Of a stretch of DNA of 10,166 bases, positions 5,730-10,166 are shown piece after piece. Both the position numbers and the translations under genes were made by a program. Position 1 is the stretch's first letter. Every line of letters begins with the position of its first letter. Source of the DNA: Hyphomicrobiales bacterium (lineage in GTDB: Bacteria > Pseudomonadota > Alphaproteobacteria > Rhizobiales > OSC116); assembly GCA_013214985.1 (NCBI GenBank), contig JABSRY010000049.1, positions 1 to 10,166 on the forward strand, given 5' to 3'. Below the pieces are notes generated by a model. It searched no databases and was not told where the DNA came from. It saw only the letters and a program-made list of their open reading frames with translations.

Positions 5730-6452
5730 ATGTTTAAAAACATCATTGTGAATGCCATGATTGTTGGCATTGTTGTCGGTGCCATATTTGGTATTCTGCA
5801 AAACTTCACCACCACCCCCATTATTTTAGCGGCAGAAGCCTATGAAGTTAGCCAATCGACCGCTACCGAAACAAGCGCACATAGCCATGGCTCAACAGCG
5901 GCACATAGCCATGATGCAGATGCTTGGGCGCCAGATGACGGTATCGAGCGGGTTGGTTATACTATATTATCGGCTATTTTAACCGCAATTGGCTTTGCCA
6001 TGCTGACCATTGCTGCCATGGCGGCATCGGGCAAAACCTCTATCTTAAGCGGTATATTATTTGGCTTAGCAGGTTATATAAGTTTTTATGTTGCACCCAG
6101 TTTAGGCTTGTTGCCCGAAATCCCTGGCTCAGTTGCCGCGCAGCTAGAAGGCCGTCAGGGTTGGTGGTTAATGACTGTGGTGTTGACAGCAGGCGGGTTA
6201 GCCGCTGTGGCTTTTATTCAAAGCCCATACAGGTTTTTTGGTTTGAGTTTACTTATAGTACCGCATATTTTAGGCGCGCCAGTGCCAGAGCATCATGGTT
6301 TTGCCAATACCGACCCTGTGGCTGTAGAAGCACTAACCGCATTATCGGGTGATTTTATTGTAATGACTGCCATTACATTATTTATCTTTTGGTTGTTGCT
6401 GGGTACAGCATCTAGCCTGGTTACAGCCAAGTTTTTAAAAGCCACAGCTTAA
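5730..6452 (+). CDS. cbtA: Cobalt transporter CbtA
   Basis: An inner-membrane protein of 240 residues, the predicted permease of the CbtAB cobalt uptake system. A membrane helix at about 5-24 is followed by a loop rich in histidine (His51, 53, 59, 61 within two AHSH repeats), the metal-binding loop typical of the family. Further helices lie near 76-98, 103-123, 145-164, 168-182 and 208-229. Additional histidines (179, 188, 189) flank the GAPVPEHHG segment late in the protein, a conserved-looking family feature. A weak GGAAT ribosome-binding site precedes the ATG. It is downstream of the cobalamin riboswitch and cbtB, and ends at an intrinsic terminator. The substrate is inferred from the regulon, because direct transport assays of this family are few. 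Confidence 0.93.
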   Translation: MFKNIIVNAMIVGIVVGAIFGILQNFTTTPIILAAEAYEVSQSTATETSAHSHGSTAAHSHDADAWAPDDGIERVGYTILSAILTAIGFAMLTIAAMAASGKTSILSGILFGLAGYISFYVAPSLGLLPEIPGSVAAQLEGRQGWWLMTVVLTAGGLAAVAFIQSPYRFFGLSLLIVPHILGAPVPEHHGFANTDPVAVEALTALSGDFIVMTAITLFIFWLLLGTASSLVTAKFLKATA

Positions 6453-6468
6453 TATTTAATGATAACAT

Positions 6469-6512
6469 AAGCGTTTCAAACCACAATTAACTTGGGTTTG
6501 AGGCGTTTTTTT
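6469..6512 (+). terminator. Intrinsic terminator of cbtBA
   Basis: A stem of about 14 bp (6469-6482 with 6495-6508, including three G-U wobbles) is followed by a T-run at 6506-6512. It lies 16 bp after the cbtA stop codon. The T-run reaches the stop codon of the convergent gene. On the minus strand the hairpin has no T-tract, so it serves the plus strand. Confidence 0.75.
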
Positions 6513-7188
6513 ATGCTTGCAGTGCATTTTGTCTATCTTCAGCTTTATGGAAAACATGCACCAGTAAGCTTGTACCAAATATAGGTACAAATAGGTTTAA
6601 AATAGGAATTGTGGCCAAAAACGCAACTAAAATACCCGCACCATATATCATGCCTTTATTTTGAGAGCGCAAAAACTTTGTATCGGCCACCGTATGATGG
6701 CGCAATGCAGCAAGCTCAAAATATTCTCTACCAAGCAAATAACCGTTCACAACGTAAATAAGCACAAAACCAAGCCCGCCCAAAAATATAAACGGTATTA
6801 AAACAATATTTGTTGCAATAACAATCAGCATAAATTTTATTGCAATCCATAAAGATTGACTAAGTGGCATGGGTATGCCTTTGGGTTTGTGGCTATAATG
6901 CTGCCCTTCAACCACATCTGCAATATCATCTAAAAACAAGCCCGCAAATAACGCAGTAATTGGCACAATAAGGTAGCCCATTAACAAAAATGTTACAAAG
7001 CCCGCCAAAATACCAAACACCGCACCAGAGCCATCAAACGGTGACCAACCCGTATTTGCCGCCAAACTCGGAATGACAATTAACGCGCCCACTAGCAACA
7101 ATAGGGTTAAGCCCAATGATTTTATTAGAACACCCCGAAAAGGTTTTGAGAATAAGTCGGAAATGGTGGTAGAAATAAGCTCTGTCAT
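6511..7188 (-). CDS. EI24/CysZ-like integral membrane protein
   Basis: A 225-residue inner-membrane protein with hydrophobic segments at about 22-44, 56-84, 113-136, 138-153 and 179-212. A charged loop lies near 86-104, and the conserved-looking LLGREYFELAALRH segment is at about 151-164. This pattern fits the EI24 domain family, which includes the sulfate transporter CysZ. CysZ itself takes up sulfate for cysteine synthesis, but no sulfur-assimilation gene is near, so I do not assign that function. It is divergent from the PfkB-family kinase gene. In Rhizobiales I recall an EI24 gene near nth and an adenosine kinase, so the neighbourhood looks conserved, but the role is unknown. No clear ribosome-binding site precedes the ATG. 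Confidence 0.8.
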   Translation of the reverse strand: MTELISTTISDLFSKPFRGVLIKSLGLTLLLLVGALIVIPSLAANTGWSPFDGSGAVFGILAGFVTFLLMGYLIVPITALFAGLFLDDIADVVEGQHYSHKPKGIPMPLSQSLWIAIKFMLIVIATNIVLIPFIFLGGLGFVLIYVVNGYLLGREYFELAALRHHTVADTKFLRSQNKGMIYGAGILVAFLATIPILNLFVPIFGTSLLVHVFHKAEDRQNALQA

Positions 7189-7285
7189 CTGGTATCGATA
7201 CTCTAAATTAAGATTTATTATTACATAAGCAGCCTATTCGCAAATTCAAGGCTATTATCTCTTCTAAACGAAAATGTGAGGCATT

Positions 7286-8284
7286 ATGAGCAGAAAATAC
7301 AGCTTACTAACCGTTGGTAACGCGATTATCGATATTTTGGTTAAAGTCGAAGAAAAATTTATCGGCGATAATGGGCTCGATAAAAGCGCTATGAAATTGG
7401 TCGATGCACAAGAAACCGCCGAACTTTATGCAAAAGTTGATGAGGCGACCGAAAGATCTGGCGGCTCTGCAGCCAATACTGCCGTTGGTTATGGCGTATT
7501 AGGCGGTAAAGCCGCTTATATTGGCACTATCGCAAAAGACCAGTTTGGCACTATTTTTAGCCACGATATGAAAGCCGCCAAAGTTGCCTATAACCCCATT
7601 TATGTTGAAGGCAAACCGACATCTCAATCTATTATTTTAGTAACGCCAGATGGCGAACGCACGATGAATACATATTTAGGCGCATCGCTTGATTTGTCGC
7701 CAGAACATATCGACAAAGAAATTATTTTGCAATCCGATGTGATTTATTTTGAAGGTTATTTATGGTATCAACCGCCAGCGCGTTTGGCGTTCGACCATAT
7801 TGTTAAACTTATAAAAGGCACAGATATTAAAATCGCAGTTTCGCTTGCCGATCAATTCTGTGTTGATGCGTTTAGAGATGATTTTAAAAACTTAATCGCC
7901 AACGGCACGATTGATATTATTTTTGGTAATGAAGATGAAATTAAAGCCCTATATGAAGTTTCAGACTTTGAAACTGCCATGCAAGAAAATGCTAAAACCA
8001 ATGTTTTAAGCTTTATTACACGCGGTGCGAAAGGTGCCGTTGCCCAACTTGGCAACATATCAGAAACAGTGTCTGTCGACCCTGTATCCAATATTGTTGA
8101 TTTAACGGGCGCGGGCGATATTTTTGCTTCTGGTGCATTATGCGGCTTGGAGCGCGGGTTAGATTTGTCCAAATCGGCAATGCTGGGTTGTATTGCAGCA
8201 CGCGAGGTTATTCAGCATATGGGCCCACACCCAACGGTTGACCTTATTAAACTTGTCGAGCAAGCAAACCTATTCGATAAATAA
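7286..8284 (+). CDS. PfkB-family carbohydrate kinase, adenosine kinase-like
   Basis: A cytoplasmic ribokinase-family enzyme of 332 residues. Near the N-terminus, VGNAIIDIL (10-18) and the GGSAANTA motif (59-66) form the substrate-binding part. The second PfkB signature DLTGAGD is at 272-278, where Asp278 is the expected catalytic base and the preceding Gly-Ala-Gly the anion hole. Length and motifs fit the alphaproteobacterial group usually annotated as adenosine kinase, which phosphorylates adenosine to AMP; a sugar substrate cannot be excluded from sequence. A GAGG ribosome-binding site lies just upstream of the ATG. It is transcribed alone and ends in a strong terminator. The promoter probably lies within 7189-7285, but I see no clear consensus there. 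Confidence 0.93.
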   Translation: MSRKYSLLTVGNAIIDILVKVEEKFIGDNGLDKSAMKLVDAQETAELYAKVDEATERSGGSAANTAVGYGVLGGKAAYIGTIAKDQFGTIFSHDMKAAKVAYNPIYVEGKPTSQSIILVTPDGERTMNTYLGASLDLSPEHIDKEIILQSDVIYFEGYLWYQPPARLAFDHIVKLIKGTDIKIAVSLADQFCVDAFRDDFKNLIANGTIDIIFGNEDEIKALYEVSDFETAMQENAKTNVLSFITRGAKGAVAQLGNISETVSVDPVSNIVDLTGAGDIFASGALCGLERGLDLSKSAMLGCIAAREVIQHMGPHPTVDLIKLVEQANLFDK

Positions 8285-8306
8285 TCGATTCTTACCCGAA
8301 ATACAC

Positions 8307-8337
8307 AAGCCCTGCACTCGTGTAGGGCTTTTATTTT
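8307..8337 (+). terminator. Intrinsic terminator of the PfkB-family kinase gene
   Basis: AAGCCCTGCAC (8307-8317) pairs with GTGTAGGGCTT (8320-8330) through an 11-bp stem with one G-U wobble and a very tight loop, then TTATTTT. It starts 22 bp after the kinase stop codon and overlaps the end of the convergent acetyltransferase gene by a few bases. Confidence 0.8.
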
Positions 8338-8819
8338 GCCAAAATTCTATTTTCAACTTTTTCATCATTCAATATAAAAATGGCGCTATCAATGTCTTTA
8401 AAGCCTAAATATTTATAAAAACTTATGGCAGCAATATTACCCGAATATGCCGCTAACCAACATTTTTTACCATAAGCATTGTCCATTTCGTTGAGCAATT
8501 GCTTGCCAATGCCTTGGCCTTTAAAATGTTGAGATACATATAACCGAGATATTTCAAAGCCATTATCTGGGGTTTTATGAAAAGATTTAAAATCAAGCAT
8601 GATATAGCCCAATAAATAGTCGTCTCTGATTGCAACAATCATTGCATAGCGGTTATTCGATAATTTATTTTCAAAATGCTCTGGTAAAAAACTGCCAAAT
8701 AGATAATCGGAAAAGCTGTCTTTAACACCTTCAATCGCATAGGTATCTAGCCAAACCTGAATAGAAAGTGCCGACAAATTAGCACAATCAGCAGGTTTGG
8801 CTAGACGATATTCAATCAT
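8331..8819 (-). CDS. GNAT-family N-acetyltransferase
   Basis: A 162-residue member of the GNAT superfamily, which transfers acetyl groups from acetyl-CoA to amines. The acetyl-CoA binding motif A is visible as FKGQGIGKQLL (99-109), and the C-terminal YKYLGFK (135-141) is also typical; the RLYV strand at 92-95 precedes motif A. The substrate cannot be read from the sequence. I chose the ATG at 8819 because it follows the coaA stop codon by one base and opens directly into a normal GNAT N-terminus. An in-frame ATG ten codons upstream would overlap coaA and adds unconserved sequence. The tight junction implies translation coupled to coaA, as the last gene of the hisE-coaA operon. Confidence 0.88.
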   Translation of the reverse strand: MIEYRLAKPADCANLSALSIQVWLDTYAIEGVKDSFSDYLFGSFLPEHFENKLSNNRYAMIVAIRDDYLLGYIMLDFKSFHKTPDNGFEISRLYVSQHFKGQGIGKQLLNEMDNAYGKKCWLAAYSGNIAAISFYKYLGFKDIDSAIFILNDEKVENRILAK

Positions 8820-8820
8820 T

Positions 8821-9792
8821 CTATATCTTTCTAAGCAATATTTTTTCAATCAAATGATTACTCGACTTTTTAAGAATAAGGTCGGCGCGTGGGCGCGTTG
8901 GCAATATATTTTCACGTAGGTTTTTGCGGTTAATATTTTTCCAAATGGCTTTGCCTGTTGTCACTGCTTCCTCATCATTTAAAGATGCATATTTATGAAA
9001 ATATGAATTCGGATCGGCAAAAGCGGTTTGTCTAAAGCCTAAAAATCGATCGACATACCATTTACCAATCATATCTTCATCGGCATCTATAAAAATAGAA
9101 AAATCAAAATAATCGGATATATAAGATATTGCTTCGCCACTTTTAGGCAGAACGCCCGATTGTAAAACATTCAAGCCTTCAACTATTAAAATATCGGGTT
9201 GGTCATAATTTACATATTCATTGGGCACAACATCATAGGTTAAATGCGAGTATATTGGTGCTTTAACATTAGGCTTGCCCGCTTTAATGTCGAATAAAAA
9301 TTGCAATAATGCAGCACGGTCATAACTTTCAGGAAAACCTTTCTTATCCATTAAATCATGTTTATTTAGCCAATCATTTGGGTGTAAAAACCCATCTGTA
9401 TTTAGCAACTCAACTTTTATATTGCTATCCCAACTGGCCAATAACTCGTGCAAAATACGCGCTGTAGTGCTTTTGCCCACCGCCACACTGCCTGCAATGC
9501 CAATAATAAATGGTACACGTTTTTTACCATTATTTAAAAATTTAGAAGTGGCATTATAAAGCTCTTGCCGTGCTGCTACATAAAGGTTGAGTAGCCGAGA
9601 AATTGGTAAATAAATTTGCTCTACTTCTTGTATATTCACCTTTTCATTAATACCCCGCAACCGCCGAATATCATTAAGGCTAAGGGTCATTGGCGTGTCA
9701 GCACGCAATGCAGCCCAAGTTTCATTGTTAAACTCATGAAAGGGTAGAAGATTGTCTTGTTGACTTGTTATATTATTATTTTTATTCAACAT
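8821..9792 (-). CDS. coaA: Type I pantothenate kinase (CoaA)
   Basis: Catalyses the first and usually rate-limiting step of coenzyme A synthesis, ATP-dependent phosphorylation of pantothenate. The 323 residues match the bacterial type I family. The P-loop is GSVAVGKST (101-109) with Lys107. It is followed by NTDGFLHP, KKGFPESYD, PIYSHLTYDV, EGLNVLQSG, DPNSYFHKYA and NILPTRPRADLIL, all close to the E. coli protein in order and content. The first residues are unusually asparagine-rich (NKNNN), but the alignable region begins by about residue 18, so this start is reasonable. The gene follows hisE by 20 bp, a pairing I recall from Rhizobiales, and precedes the GNAT gene by one base. The ribosome-binding site is weak. 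Confidence 0.96.
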   Translation of the reverse strand: MLNKNNNITSQQDNLLPFHEFNNETWAALRADTPMTLSLNDIRRLRGINEKVNIQEVEQIYLPISRLLNLYVAARQELYNATSKFLNNGKKRVPFIIGIAGSVAVGKSTTARILHELLASWDSNIKVELLNTDGFLHPNDWLNKHDLMDKKGFPESYDRAALLQFLFDIKAGKPNVKAPIYSHLTYDVVPNEYVNYDQPDILIVEGLNVLQSGVLPKSGEAISYISDYFDFSIFIDADEDMIGKWYVDRFLGFRQTAFADPNSYFHKYASLNDEEAVTTGKAIWKNINRKNLRENILPTRPRADLILKKSSNHLIEKILLRKI

Positions 9793-9812
9793 TTTTCAAA
9801 TTTATCTTTAGG

Positions 9813-10124
9813 TTATTTTCTAGAGGCTTTTTCGGCCAAACCAGAAATGTTCTGACGTTCTGCTAATTTTTTATATATTTCATCGGGTGATATGTCACAA
9901 GATTTTAGTAAAACTAGCCAATGATAGAGCAAATCCGCAGATTCGGATATGATCTCATCTCTATCATTTTTTATGGCGGCGATGACGGTTTCTACTGCTT
10001 CTTCGCCCAGTTTTTGCGCGCATTTTTCGGTGCCCTTAGCGAGCAAACTAGCCGTGTATGATTGGTCAGCCGCGTCGTTTGAGCGCGCGACAATCACTTC
10101 ATTTAATTGATCTAAAATATGCAT
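9813..10124 (-). CDS. hisE: Phosphoribosyl-ATP pyrophosphatase (HisE)
   Basis: Second step of histidine biosynthesis: hydrolysis of phosphoribosyl-ATP to phosphoribosyl-AMP. A single-domain HisE of 103 residues with the all-alpha MazG-like fold. The Mg-binding acidic motifs EEAVE (41-45) and ESADLLYH (61-68) are visible, preceded by the conserved YTASLLAKG segment (23-31). A GGCAGG ribosome-binding region lies just before the ATG. It is the first gene of the visible minus-strand operon. In related bacteria hisF or other his genes usually precede it and would lie beyond the right edge; the remaining 42 bases are too short to identify one. Not fused to HisI, unlike in enteric bacteria. Confidence 0.95.
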   Translation of the reverse strand: MHILDQLNEVIVARSNDAADQSYTASLLAKGTEKCAQKLGEEAVETVIAAIKNDRDEIISESADLLYHWLVLLKSCDISPDEIYKKLAERQNISGLAEKASRK

Positions 10125-10166
10125 AACCTGCCCAACCCTATATTAAACTTAGCTCGATTCTACATC

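Noticed and set aside
7192..7201. Perfect 10-bp palindrome GTATCGATAC just upstream of the EI24/CysZ-like gene, considered as an operator
   Set aside because: A 10-bp palindrome is expected several times by chance in 10 kb, and no second copy or paired site is seen nearby.
10125..10166. Possible 3' end of an upstream his gene (hisF) on the minus strand
   Set aside because: Only 42 bases remain, more than one frame could encode a C-terminus, and none shows a recognisable HisF ending.

Overview
The window looks like chromosomal DNA from an AT-rich alphaproteobacterium, most likely of the Rhizobiales/Hyphomicrobiales. Three things point there: the family-level resemblance of the proteins, the short (~206-residue) GpmA type next to dapB, and the pairs hisE-coaA and EI24/CysZ-like protein next to a PfkB adenosine-type kinase, as I recall them from that order. 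A riboflavin importer of the RibN type behind an FMN riboswitch fits too. I see no insertion sequence, phage gene, CRISPR array, tRNA or rRNA. Thirteen protein genes are supported, including one (cbtB, 58 codons) that is easily missed because of its size.

Layout. Positions 13-2202 (+) hold dapB (lysine/peptidoglycan precursor synthesis), gpmA (glycolysis) and a second gpmA-like gene, with a good intrinsic terminator between the last two. Positions 2203-2695 contain no protein gene: a probable promoter, an FMN riboswitch and a long structured leader lie here, followed by ribN (2696-3592, +). ada (3650-4540, -) and nth (4653-5285, +) are divergently arranged DNA-repair genes sharing a 112-bp spacer. 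A promoter-like element overlapping the nth stop codon leads into a cobalamin riboswitch, then cbtB and cbtA (5495-6452, +), a predicted cobalt uptake system, closed by a terminator. An EI24/CysZ-like membrane protein gene (6511-7188, -) is divergent from a PfkB-family kinase gene (7286-8284, +) that ends in a terminator. The right end is a minus-strand operon hisE-coaA-GNAT (10124 down to 8331) with gaps of 20 bp and 1 bp.

How it fits together. Most genes are housekeeping metabolism. The two riboswitches put two micronutrient importers under direct control of the cofactors they feed: FMN over riboflavin uptake, and cobalamin over cobalt uptake. The most unusual item is the second GpmA-like protein. 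It aligns without gaps to its neighbour and keeps the phosphohistidine catalytic core, but has replaced several residues that hold phosphoglycerate in the family, so it has probably changed substrate. I found no convincing novel multi-gene system; the rest of the window is ordinary.
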